Below are positions 6,710 to 14,148 of a stretch of 16,841 bases of DNA, piece by piece. The DNA lies in contig WJJB01000384.1 in assembly GCA_014729935.1 (NCBI GenBank), positions 1 to 16,841 of the forward strand. Direction: 5' to 3'. This stretch comes from Candidatus Bathyarchaeota archaeon (GTDB taxonomy: Archaea; Asgardarchaeota; Lokiarchaeia; Sigyniarchaeales; Sigyniarchaeaceae). Under the pieces are notes generated by a model, which worked only from the letters and a program-made list of their open reading frames with translations, was not told the origin of the DNA and did not search any database. Numbering within the stretch: position 1 is the stretch's first letter; the number at the start of each line of letters is the position of its first letter. Position numbers and translations under genes: made by a program.

Positions 6710-7870
6710 TCACTTTTTCACCTGAACTTTCTTGGCTACTTCTTCATCAATGTCCTCGATGGATATCTTGAGTGAATCGTCCAAGTCCATCCCGAGGCTA
6801 TCCAACTCTATCTTGGCGTCTTGGACCATGTCATCTGCCTCGATGTTACTACCGGTGTTCACGCCAAGATTGGCGATTTCTTCCATTTCCTTGTTGATAT
6901 TTTCTTCCATTCGGCGGATTTCAGCCATTTCCTCATCGAAAGTTTTCATGGGCGGAGGATTGTTACTTGCCGGGGTGCTCATCCCCGTTTCCTGGCTTTT
7001 TCCAGAAGTTGCTTGAGTTGCTTCCGTGGATTCACCCGTGTTGATTTCATCTTCTGTGAAGTCGGAGAGAAAATCGGACTCGTGGAACATGTAATCCTCG
7101 TCGTTCAACACGTCCATGTCATGACCCGTTATTGCTTCTTCCTCCGGCGGGGATTCTATCTCCGGGGAAATCCCCTTGGTGTTGCCAAGCGCCCCCGATC
7201 CAGGTACCGTTGGACCGCGCTTCTCGAGATTCGTGACGCGTACCATTTCCTCCTTGAATGCCTTGTACCTTGCAGGGATGATTTCGTCAATATTGCTATC
7301 GCCGTTTTCAGCAATTATTTCCCTGTATTCCTCCAGCTCATCACCGGTGTACACGTGTCCGTTCCCCATGTTGTAGAACAAGGGAATGATGCGGGCATCC
7401 GGGATCACCTTCTTGATGATCTCTAGTTCCCTTACCTGATCGAGCAAATGGGTAACCTCATTTGTGAAGAATCCGAACAAGTCCATGGCGCTCTTTAGGG
7501 AAGAGAAATACTTCGAGATTGTTCCCGATGATGCGAATATTTGTTTTAACTTGGAAAGATTGCGTCTCAGGGTGTCCACATCCGAAAGCATGCTGTTGGA
7601 ATGTCCCAGGATGACAATTTCCTTCACTTTCCCATGCAGGAGCAAGGCGTAGATCGACCTTATCACATCATTACTCACGGTGGGCCCTGCATTCCGAATC
7701 ACGCATGCTTCTCCTGGCTCCAACTTGAAGATATCGAACGGATTGATCCGTGGGTCTATCGACGTGATGATGACCACGACTTCCTCCCTTTTTTTATCTA
7801 CCACTCCCGTGTCCTGTCCCAGAGTCTCCTTCTGGTGAACCGAAACCATGTTGTTTAATATCAAGTCCAT
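6710..7870 (-). CDS. Catalytically inactive beta-carbonic-anhydrase-like protein with acidic tail
   Basis: 386 residues. Residues about 30-190 align with beta-class carbonic anhydrases: VIITSIDPRINP (normally ITCMDSR), GEACVIRNAG, NDVIRSIYALL, EIVILGHSNSM (normally GHTDCGM) and a C-terminal strand with NMGNGHVYTGDEL. Beta carbonic anhydrases bind zinc through two Cys and one His. Here both Cys positions are Ser (S37 and S93) while H90 and the Asp39/Arg41 dyad remain, so CO2 hydration is unlikely. Residues about 215-386 are a low-complexity, Glu/Asp/Ser/Thr-rich tail with a short coiled coil (EEMAEIRRMEENINKEMEEI), absent from ordinary family members. This suggests a binding or scaffold role. 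The ATG at 7870 fits a minus-strand TATA at 7905-7912; an in-frame ATG at 7849 is possible. No signal peptide, so it is cytoplasmic. Confidence 0.78.
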   Translation of the reverse strand: MDLILNNMVSVHQKETLGQDTGVVDKKREEVVVIITSIDPRINPFDIFKLEPGEACVIRNAGPTVSNDVIRSIYALLLHGKVKEIVILGHSNSMLSDVDTLRRNLSKLKQIFASSGTISKYFSSLKSAMDLFGFFTNEVTHLLDQVRELEIIKKVIPDARIIPLFYNMGNGHVYTGDELEEYREIIAENGDSNIDEIIPARYKAFKEEMVRVTNLEKRGPTVPGSGALGNTKGISPEIESPPEEEAITGHDMDVLNDEDYMFHESDFLSDFTEDEINTGESTEATQATSGKSQETGMSTPASNNPPPMKTFDEEMAEIRRMEENINKEMEEIANLGVNTGSNIEADDMVQDAKIELDSLGMDLDDSLKISIEDIDEEVAKKVQVKK

Positions 7871-7904
7871 GTAATTACGCCCCGTGTACTACAACCAATC
7901 CTGC

Positions 7905-7912
7905 TATTAAAT
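7905..7912 (-). promoter_or_regulatory. TATA box for carbonic-anhydrase-like gene
   Basis: ATTTAATA on the minus strand, about 38 bases before the ATG at 7870, predicting a leader of about 15 bases. It belongs to a divergent promoter region shared with the flotillin gene. Confidence 0.5.
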
Positions 7913-7997
7913 GATTATAGCTCTACCCAACAAGAGATCGTGGCTTTCTGGCGGAAACCGGATATACCGCGATATTTGCATTAACACATGTATTCCC

Positions 7998-8005
7998 TTT
8001 ATATT
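7998..8005 (+). promoter_or_regulatory. TATA box for flotillin gene
   Basis: TTTATATT in an AT-rich stretch, with a leader of roughly 65 bases to the ATG at 8090. The Shine-Dalgarno GAGGA (8079-8083) is six bases before the ATG. Confidence 0.55.
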
Positions 8006-8089
8006 CTATTGCTCTCTTACCAGACACGAGCAGGCTTGATCCTTCAAGTTTGCAGGTACATGCAAGTAACGTGAAGAAGAGGAAACATC

Positions 8090-9337
8090 ATGAACATGCA
8101 ATTCGGCGGGGGTTTCAACCTGACCATGTTTCTCGTGCTAGCGGGAGTCATCGTGGGTATCGCCGTGATCATATATATCATCGTGTGGTTCAACACCCTG
8201 GTTGTGGTGCCGTTTAATGAGGTGCACGTTGTATCGAAAACAAAGAAAGTAAACCAGTATGACGGATCTGGGAGGTATCGTTATTTCAAGGTATTGCACG
8301 GTCGAACCATCATTCCCAAACACGTGCTGGATATCGAGCCACCACTCATTAAACTGCATGATATTGACAAGCTCCCCTTCGGTGTGGAAATTTCTGTTAA
8401 AGTGCAGGTCACTGACCCGAGAAAAGCTGCCGAGACTTTGACAGCCATTAACCACCAAACCATCAGCAAAGTGGTGGAAGATACCGTCATGAGTGCTGCC
8501 AGGTCCGTTGCAATGGAGCGGAACATCCTGGATATCATGAAGGAGCGTGAGGAAATTGAATCCGCCATTTACGGGATGGTATCGGACGCGTTGAACAAGT
8601 TGGGGCTTTCTCCCATCATCTTCGACATCAAGAACATCCGGGACATCGATGGGATGGACGTGATTGCAAGCCTTGAGCGGGTGAAGATCGCGGAATTGAA
8701 GAAAAACGCTCGGGTATCCGAGGCGATTCATAATAGCGCGGCGATTACCATAGAGGTTGAGAAAAGGAAGGAAAACACGGTTAAAGACGAGCAAATGAAG
8801 CAGGAAGAGGAAAATGCGCGTCTTGAACGTGAAAAAAGCATTGCTGATCAGATGATTCAAGTGGAAAAGCGGAAGCTCGCAATTGCTCGCCAGAAGGCTC
8901 ATGAAATGGCTGAAATCGAACTGGAAAAGCAGCAAATGGCGGCACGCGCCCTGCGGGATAAGAAAATGATCTTGGCACAGGCAGAAGCAGATGCAATCAA
9001 GCTCAAGGCGGAAGCGGACGCGGAGGGCATCAAACTCAGGGGTGAGGCAGAAGCTGCTACCATCAAGCACAAGGCTGAAGCCATGAATGAGTATAACAAC
9101 GTGAGTGCGGCAGGTGCGAAGATCAAGATGGCTGAAATTCTCAGCGCCGCACAAGTTGAAATGGCGGAAAAGCTGGCTACCGCCCTTGGATCAAATAACA
9201 AGATCATGTATCTTCCCATGGATGGCAAGAGCAGTTTCATAGGAAATTTCCTGCCAAAATTGGACATGCTACTTCAATCCGATGTGGTGCAAAGAATGCT
9301 AAGCAAGCTGAGCGGGAAAGGGGACAGTCCCGAGTAA
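8090..9337 (+). CDS. Flotillin-like SPFH/band 7 membrane protein
   Basis: 415 residues. A single N-terminal membrane segment (about 12-34) is followed by the SPFH/band 7 domain (about 36-200: NEVHVVSKT, a VEISVKVQVTDP strand, and the helix around SKVVEDTVMSAARSVAM). Residues about 210-360 form the long Glu/Ala/Lys coiled coil typical of flotillins (QAEADAIKLKAEADAEGIKL repeats). Such proteins assemble into large rings or cages at the membrane and organise membrane domains. The downstream gene carries an NfeD-like domain, the known operon partner of SPFH proteins. Nine consecutive T residues (9348-9356) between the two genes may reduce read-through. The start is well supported by TATA and Shine-Dalgarno. 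Confidence 0.92.
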   Translation: MNMQFGGGFNLTMFLVLAGVIVGIAVIIYIIVWFNTLVVVPFNEVHVVSKTKKVNQYDGSGRYRYFKVLHGRTIIPKHVLDIEPPLIKLHDIDKLPFGVEISVKVQVTDPRKAAETLTAINHQTISKVVEDTVMSAARSVAMERNILDIMKEREEIESAIYGMVSDALNKLGLSPIIFDIKNIRDIDGMDVIASLERVKIAELKKNARVSEAIHNSAAITIEVEKRKENTVKDEQMKQEEENARLEREKSIADQMIQVEKRKLAIARQKAHEMAEIELEKQQMAARALRDKKMILAQAEADAIKLKAEADAEGIKLRGEAEAATIKHKAEAMNEYNNVSAAGAKIKMAEILSAAQVEMAEKLATALGSNNKIMYLPMDGKSSFIGNFLPKLDMLLQSDVVQRMLSKLSGKGDSPE

Positions 9338-9347
9338 CACCCGTTCA

Positions 9348-9356
9348 TTTTTTTTT
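9348..9356 (+). terminator. T9 tract between flotillin and NfeD-like gene
   Basis: A run of nine T residues just after the flotillin stop codon (9335-9337). T tracts alone can end archaeal transcription. Here it may attenuate and not fully stop, because the next ATG (9381) has no obvious Shine-Dalgarno or TATA box of its own. Confidence 0.35.
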
Positions 9357-9380
9357 ACCCCATCCTTGTGTGATCCAATA

Positions 9381-10028
9381 ATGGTGAAAGTTCCAACTGG
9401 GGCACGGGTAACCGTGGACTTGTGGAGTAAAAATAAGGGAAAGGGTATGGTGAAATATCATGCGGATACCATGTTTCTTGTCCGGGGTGAAAGTGATTTT
9501 CCCCTCGAGAAAGGGGTTCCCGCCATAGTGGTGGAATCCCACGAGAATTTTGTCAGGATCATCCCGCTTGATGACTACACCCGTATTCTTGGCAAGAACC
9601 TGACCGGCATCAATATTGAAGCATTATCCAAGGTAATCTACGAGTATCTTAAGAAACATATCGACCATACAGGGGGAATGGTGTCGGTTGATGACATGCT
9701 CGTGATGTTGAAGAAAACTTCCATCGCCATGGAAATCAAGCGAAAGCACCTGTTGAAAGCGGCGGGTGCAGGCAAGTACCAGGTCCAGCTCTACGAGCAT
9801 GGTGGCATCATGTTTCTCGCGCTATCGGAACAAGAATGCACCACGGACCAAGCAACCATCTTGGAGCTGGCGAAGGGTAGGGATTATCTTGGCATGGTGG
9901 AGATTCGAGCGGTTACGGGATGGAAAGATGCACGTATTGTCAGGGTGATGGACTTTCTCGTGGAGCGAAATGCCTGTCGCAAGTCCAGCACGTACAAGGA
10001 CGGCATGCGTTTTTACTTCACCCCGTGA
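9381..10028 (+). CDS. NfeD-like OB-fold protein with two winged-helix domains
   Basis: 215 residues, no membrane segment. Residues about 18-63 match the soluble C-terminal OB domain of NfeD: a GKGMVKY strand, a VRGESDFPLEKG turn (NfeD proteins typically show a strand, then 'sdepIekGt'), a PAIVVESHENFVRIIPL pair of strands. Residues about 75-148 and 150-215 look like two winged-helix domains; the second has a clear helix-turn-helix (VEIRAVTGWKDARIVRVMDF) and wing. The tandem winged helices recall ESCRT-II subunits, but I cannot establish that relationship. NfeD domains bind SPFH oligomers, and the gene directly follows a flotillin gene, so it probably works with it at the membrane. The frame extends to TTG 9366; ATG 9381 is preferred. 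The NfeD part is an inference from pattern. Confidence 0.72.
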   Translation: MVKVPTGARVTVDLWSKNKGKGMVKYHADTMFLVRGESDFPLEKGVPAIVVESHENFVRIIPLDDYTRILGKNLTGINIEALSKVIYEYLKKHIDHTGGMVSVDDMLVMLKKTSIAMEIKRKHLLKAAGAGKYQVQLYEHGGIMFLALSEQECTTDQATILELAKGRDYLGMVEIRAVTGWKDARIVRVMDFLVERNACRKSSTYKDGMRFYFTP

Positions 10029-10081
10029 TATCATGCACCTTGATCGATATGGAATCTCGGAGCATGCCTCATGCCCCATGC

Positions 10082-10089
10082 ATAAATAT
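10082..10089 (+). promoter_or_regulatory. TATA box for C13-like peptidase gene
   Basis: ATAAATAT about 66 bases before ATG 10148. A strong Shine-Dalgarno, GGAGGAG (10134-10140), lies seven bases before the ATG. Confidence 0.55.
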
Positions 10090-10147
10090 CCGAGAATGTA
10101 TTTGGATAGTGATATCATCTCCTTAATGAGAGAGGAGGAGTATAATC

Positions 10148-11911
10148 ATGGGGAAATTCACGAAAAAGATGAAAATAGCATCCATCACAGTGGCCGTAGT
10201 GGCCCTAACAACATTTTCGTTCCTGCTTTTCTTGCAACCATGGAAATCCACGAGGAATGGTAATGATACGCCGCCATTGGTGGGAACCCCATCTACGGGA
10301 ATTCCAGTTGCTGGAAGCCCAATTCGCGTGAACGTGACCGTCACGGATGATATTGGGGTGCAACAAGTTCTCCTTGGATACACGACAGACCTGAACATGT
10401 GGCAGAATGTTACCATGTCCGGTGCCGGCACGGAGACATGGATTGGCTACGGGCACATACCCGCACAGGATATCGAAAAAGAGATCCATTACGTGATTCA
10501 CGGGATCGATTCCAGTGGGCATGTAACGACTAATGACAACTCGTCTTCGTACTACAAGTTACATACCGGTTCGCGCAAGGCGATGATATTATGCTCCGCG
10601 AATGATTTTCACGGGGAGGAGCCTGAAGGAGCATTCAATGGCAGTCCTGATGGAACTTTCGATTCATGGACGGGAAACTGGGAGGTGGAAAATGGCGGGT
10701 CATCCTTCGTGATGGCACCTGGGCCACCTGAAGTCTCCTTCGAAAAGGCCGTGCCTGGCCCCGACCAGAATGCCATTTCATTCAACTGGACGGGGAATGG
10801 CTATGATTTAGTTGAATATGCCGAATATCAAATTTCCGTGATGGCAAGAATCGATACCGTAGTCGATGGACCTGGTGCGAGGGTTGGTATTCGGTGGTTG
10901 AACGAATCGGGATCCACAATCAGGATGGATTGGTCTGGAAATCTCAACGACACGGTTGGGACATGGGAGTCCCTGCAGGCAACTGGCCCGTGTAATAATG
11001 AATCAAGTGGAATAATTACGGGAATGGAAGTGCTCCTTGATGTTCAAGGAAATAATGCTGTTACCGTGTTTTTTGATAATGTGACCGTGAACAAGCTCAT
11101 CACGGTGAACGTGAGCAACCCTTTAGATCCTGGGAATTCCCCCCCGCCACCATATATTGATTCAGATGGATTCCCCGCGCAAGCATTGCACGTGTACTGG
11201 ATCTTGAAGAATCATGGCTACAGTGATGATAATATCTTCTTGATGCTCTATCACACCAATGATCCCGTGATTGATATACAAGCAGGTGATGGGATTCCCA
11301 ATGATCTCGTTGGCGCGAATATTGACGTCGAGAATGATGACGTGAACGCCAGCAGATTCATCGAGGAACTAAACGTGTCGCACGCCGGATCTTTTGCATC
11401 ATCCATCAAGGAAAATGATCAGCTCATCGTGTATCTCGTGGATCACGGTTCGAATGCCATCCTTGGGGATGGAAATGTCACGTTCCATTTCGAGGCAGAC
11501 GGGAGTTACGTGAGCGAGATGGAATTTCATGATTTGGTGAATAATATCTCTTGCAACCGCATGATGATAAACGTGGATTGCTGCTTCAGCGGCAATTTCT
11601 TGCAAGTGAATGCCAGTGCAGGCGGTTGGCTTGATATCGACAATTGCATCATGGTCACCTCGTCATTGAACGTGTTCTCGTGGTACTGGGTAGATAATTC
11701 GAACGGGGACATGTTCGCTGGCTCCTGGTTCTTCCACGTGTTCTGGGAGATTCTTGACATTGGACTATCGATAGCAGATGCATTCACTCAATCGGAAAAC
11801 TTCGTGCCTTTCGGGAAGCCAATGCCCTTATTCGTGTCACAATGTCCATTATATCACGATCCCGGTAACATTGGATCGACCTGGAATTTCACCAGCGTGC
11901 CAAGATTATAA
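10148..11911 (+). CDS. Exported legumain-like (C13) cysteine peptidase with inserted carbohydrate-binding-like domain
   Basis: 587 residues. A basic start and hydrophobic segment (about 10-30) act as signal peptide or membrane anchor. Residues about 50-138 resemble an Ig-like domain (VTVTDDIGVQQVLLGYT ... YVIHGIDSSGH). The peptidase fold starts with KAMILCSANDF (144-154), equivalent to legumain's first strand. It is then interrupted by about 180 residues (155-335) resembling a beta-sandwich carbohydrate-binding module (FDSWTGNWE ... FFDNVTVNK). The fold resumes with FPAQALHVYWILKNHGYSDD and continues to the catalytic pair: His433 in YLVDHGS and Cys479 in NVDCCFSGNF. Both catalytic residues are present, so activity as a clan CD cysteine peptidase or transamidase is expected. 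More than a dozen N-x-S/T sequons point to an N-glycosylated surface protein. Substrate unknown. Confidence 0.8.
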   Translation: MGKFTKKMKIASITVAVVALTTFSFLLFLQPWKSTRNGNDTPPLVGTPSTGIPVAGSPIRVNVTVTDDIGVQQVLLGYTTDLNMWQNVTMSGAGTETWIGYGHIPAQDIEKEIHYVIHGIDSSGHVTTNDNSSSYYKLHTGSRKAMILCSANDFHGEEPEGAFNGSPDGTFDSWTGNWEVENGGSSFVMAPGPPEVSFEKAVPGPDQNAISFNWTGNGYDLVEYAEYQISVMARIDTVVDGPGARVGIRWLNESGSTIRMDWSGNLNDTVGTWESLQATGPCNNESSGIITGMEVLLDVQGNNAVTVFFDNVTVNKLITVNVSNPLDPGNSPPPPYIDSDGFPAQALHVYWILKNHGYSDDNIFLMLYHTNDPVIDIQAGDGIPNDLVGANIDVENDDVNASRFIEELNVSHAGSFASSIKENDQLIVYLVDHGSNAILGDGNVTFHFEADGSYVSEMEFHDLVNNISCNRMMINVDCCFSGNFLQVNASAGGWLDIDNCIMVTSSLNVFSWYWVDNSNGDMFAGSWFFHVFWEILDIGLSIADAFTQSENFVPFGKPMPLFVSQCPLYHDPGNIGSTWNFTSVPRL

Positions 11912-11947
11912 CACGGTTGCTGGTGTCTTACTTTTTCCCATTCATTT

Positions 11948-12982
11948 TCATGATGCACGTGCATGGTTCACGCCCATGACAGTTGACTTTCTTGCAGAGG
12001 TGTAAATTGACTCGATCAGCTCGAGAGCCCTGGTGCCATCTGTTCCGGTGATGGCTGGTGCACGCCCTTCCTTAATGGCATTCGAGAAGTCCTGTAGCAG
12101 GCGCCCGTGGGAAAGGATCTTCAACTCCTTTGAAGAAATTCCACGTTCACCTGCGAAATCCCTTCTATCGATATTTCCATCACCCTTGAAAAAAATCAAG
12201 GAATCCTTGCGAATTTCAATGGCACCCCTAGTTCCATGGATGGTTAGGCTTGTTCCCATGGGCGTCTTCACCGAAATGGAAGCTTGGATGGTCCCGAACG
12301 CGCCGTTCGTGAACTTGAATGCAGCCACGGCATTATCCTCGGTTTCGATATCATGCATGAGATGCGATTGGAATCCAGCCACCAAATCCACATCTCCGAT
12401 GAGATGTAATGCCAAGTCGATGTCGTGAATGGCTTGGTTGATGAGCGCACTGCCCCCTTCCATGTTGAGCCTTCCACGCCACTTGCTTTCAGTGAAATAT
12501 CCCCCATCCCGTTTCAAGTAGACCTCTATCTTGGCAAGCAGTAACTTTCCCAGCTTTCCCGAGTCTATCATCTGTTTCGCCAAGAGGGTTGAATCATTGA
12601 ACCGGTTTTGGTGATATACTCCAAGAACGAGATTTCGCCTGCTTGCCTCTTGGATCATCTCCCGTGCATCATTCGTGCTCGTGGCAATGGGTTTTTCAAC
12701 CAGCACGTGCTTGCCGTGTTCGAGTGCATCCAGGGCCACGGGGTGATGCAACCTGTGGGGCAAGGAGATGATGATACCCTCCACGTCCTTCATCACGCAA
12801 AGATCGAGATGGGAATCCACCGTGGTAGGAATGCTGAATTCCCTCGCGAGATTTCTTGCTTTTACGATATCATGGTTTGATATTGCAATGATATCGAGAT
12901 TAGCAGCTTTTTCCACTCCACGTGCAATGTTCCTTGCAGACCATCCCGCGCCAGCAATGGCGAGCCGTGCTCTTGAATCCAA
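11948..12982 (-). CDS. Gfo/Idh/MocA family oxidoreductase
   Basis: 344-residue NAD(P)-dependent oxidoreductase, a family mostly acting on sugars, inositols and amino sugars. The Rossmann motif AIAGAGWSARNIA is at the N-terminus, the EKPIAT lysine motif follows near residue 97, and GGSALINQAIHDIDLALHL carries the conserved Asp/His of the catalytic region. The C-terminal half is the usual beta-sheet dimerisation domain. The start is a TTG at 12982, supported by AGGTGA six bases upstream; no good ATG is nearby. It follows a paralog of the same family after 47 bases, presumably in one transcript. Substrate cannot be told from sequence. Confidence 0.88.
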   Translation of the reverse strand: MDSRARLAIAGAGWSARNIARGVEKAANLDIIAISNHDIVKARNLAREFSIPTTVDSHLDLCVMKDVEGIIISLPHRLHHPVALDALEHGKHVLVEKPIATSTNDAREMIQEASRRNLVLGVYHQNRFNDSTLLAKQMIDSGKLGKLLLAKIEVYLKRDGGYFTESKWRGRLNMEGGSALINQAIHDIDLALHLIGDVDLVAGFQSHLMHDIETEDNAVAAFKFTNGAFGTIQASISVKTPMGTSLTIHGTRGAIEIRKDSLIFFKGDGNIDRRDFAGERGISSKELKILSHGRLLQDFSNAIKEGRAPAITGTDGTRALELIESIYTSARKSTVMGVNHARAS

Positions 12983-13029
12983 GTGCTTTCACCTATTCCT
13001 GTCCATGTCGCTTGTGACATTAACCTAAT

Positions 13030-14076
13030 CTAAAGGGTGATGATCTTTTCACCATTTGATTCATACACGGCTCGAACGACCTTCAAGGATTCCAATGCCG
13101 CCTCACCATTCACGACCGGTTCCCTATCCTCGATAATGGCATTGCAGAAATCCATCATCATCCTGCCGTGTGCTAATAGCGAGAATTTACTCGGATCTTT
13201 TGCAGAACCGACTTGACCACCGTGCTTCGCGGCATAATCAATCACTTTTTCCTTTCCATCAGCATCGTGTATGGTAAGTATATTTCCATCTATTTGAATG
13301 GCACCCTCGGAACCAAAGATCGTGAGTTTTGCGGGAAATGCTGCTTTGGTCGCCGTGCTCGTTTGTAGGGTGCCAAAGGCCCCGTTTTCGAATTGGAATG
13401 CCGCCGCGGTGAGGTCGTCCACCTCGATGTCATGTATGGCATGATCCCACAAGCCGAAGAGTGTCTTCACGCTACCAACTAAGTGCACCATTTCATCCAC
13501 GGGATGGATGGCTTGGTTTATCAGGCTACCACCGCCTTCCAATACCCATGTGCCACGCCACCCGCTTTTCTGGTAATAATCGTCGTCCCGGTACCACATG
13601 ACGCTCACGTTGGCTTGAAGAATTTTGCCCAATTTGCCCCCATCTATCAGCTTCTTTGCTTCTTGGACGGCATCGAAGAACCTGCATTGGAAATGCACGC
13701 CGAGCTTTAAATTCTTCTTCCTTGCGGTATCTATCATTTCCTCGGCGTCTTCTATTTTCGTGGCAATTGGCTTTTCAACAAGCACGTGCTTTCCATGTTT
13801 CAAGGCATACATGGTTATTTCGTGGTGCAATCCGTGGGGCACGCTGATGATGACGAAATCCACCGATTCATCATCGCACACGTCCTTGTAATCATCACTC
13901 ACGATTTTCGAGTCATGACCTGCAGCTATCTTCTTGGCGGCATCGATATTCTTATCCGCGATTGCCACCAAGCTTAAATTTTCGATGGTCGCAATGGTTG
14001 CGGCGATGTTCGTCGCGGAGCTTCCCGCGCCAATCATGCCCGCTTTCAAGTTCCTTGCTAACTTTCGTGATTCCAT
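13030..14076 (-). CDS. Gfo/Idh/MocA family oxidoreductase, paralog of the adjacent gene
   Basis: 348 residues with the same architecture as the 11948-12982 product: GMIGAGSSATNIA Rossmann loop, HVLVEKPIATK, and GGSLINQAIHPVDEMVHLVG. The two share many blocks (LVEKPIAT, GKLGK, GGSxLINQAIH, NGAFGT, DFxNAI), so they look like a tandem duplication that has since diverged considerably. They could form a heteromer or act on successive sugar intermediates. The ATG at 14076 is supported by GAGGTGA seven bases upstream. The promoter region is shared with the divergent EF-2-like gene. Confidence 0.9.
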   Translation of the reverse strand: MESRKLARNLKAGMIGAGSSATNIAATIATIENLSLVAIADKNIDAAKKIAAGHDSKIVSDDYKDVCDDESVDFVIISVPHGLHHEITMYALKHGKHVLVEKPIATKIEDAEEMIDTARKKNLKLGVHFQCRFFDAVQEAKKLIDGGKLGKILQANVSVMWYRDDDYYQKSGWRGTWVLEGGGSLINQAIHPVDEMVHLVGSVKTLFGLWDHAIHDIEVDDLTAAAFQFENGAFGTLQTSTATKAAFPAKLTIFGSEGAIQIDGNILTIHDADGKEKVIDYAAKHGGQVGSAKDPSKFSLLAHGRMMMDFCNAIIEDREPVVNGEAALESLKVVRAVYESNGEKIITL

Positions 14077-14111
14077 GAATCGTTCACCTCACGACATTGA
14101 TCGCACCCTTG

Positions 14112-14124
14112 CCAATAAAATTTT
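14112..14124. promoter_or_regulatory. Shared, bidirectional TATA element between oxidoreductase and EF-2-like genes
   Basis: CAATAAAATTTT contains the self-complementary AAAATTTT (14117-14124). Read rightwards it is about 28 bases before the EF-2-like ATG at 14149, which lacks a Shine-Dalgarno and is probably leaderless. Read leftwards it would start transcription near 14095, giving a leader of about 20 bases that includes the oxidoreductase Shine-Dalgarno. No other AT-rich element is present in the 72-base gap. Confidence 0.5.
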
Positions 14125-14148
14125 CAAACATGGTGTCCTTACATTCCC

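Noticed and set aside
6821..7426. 201-residue open frame on the plus strand
   Set aside because: Antisense to the carbonic-anhydrase-like gene, whose frame has clear homology. The plus-strand product is rich in His, Phe and Val with no recognisable motif.
8138..9154. 338-residue open frame on the minus strand
   Set aside because: It lies wholly inside the flotillin gene. Its composition (many His, Phe, Leu, Asp) is that expected from the complement of a Glu/Ala/Lys-rich coiled-coil gene, and it has no family motif or upstream signals.
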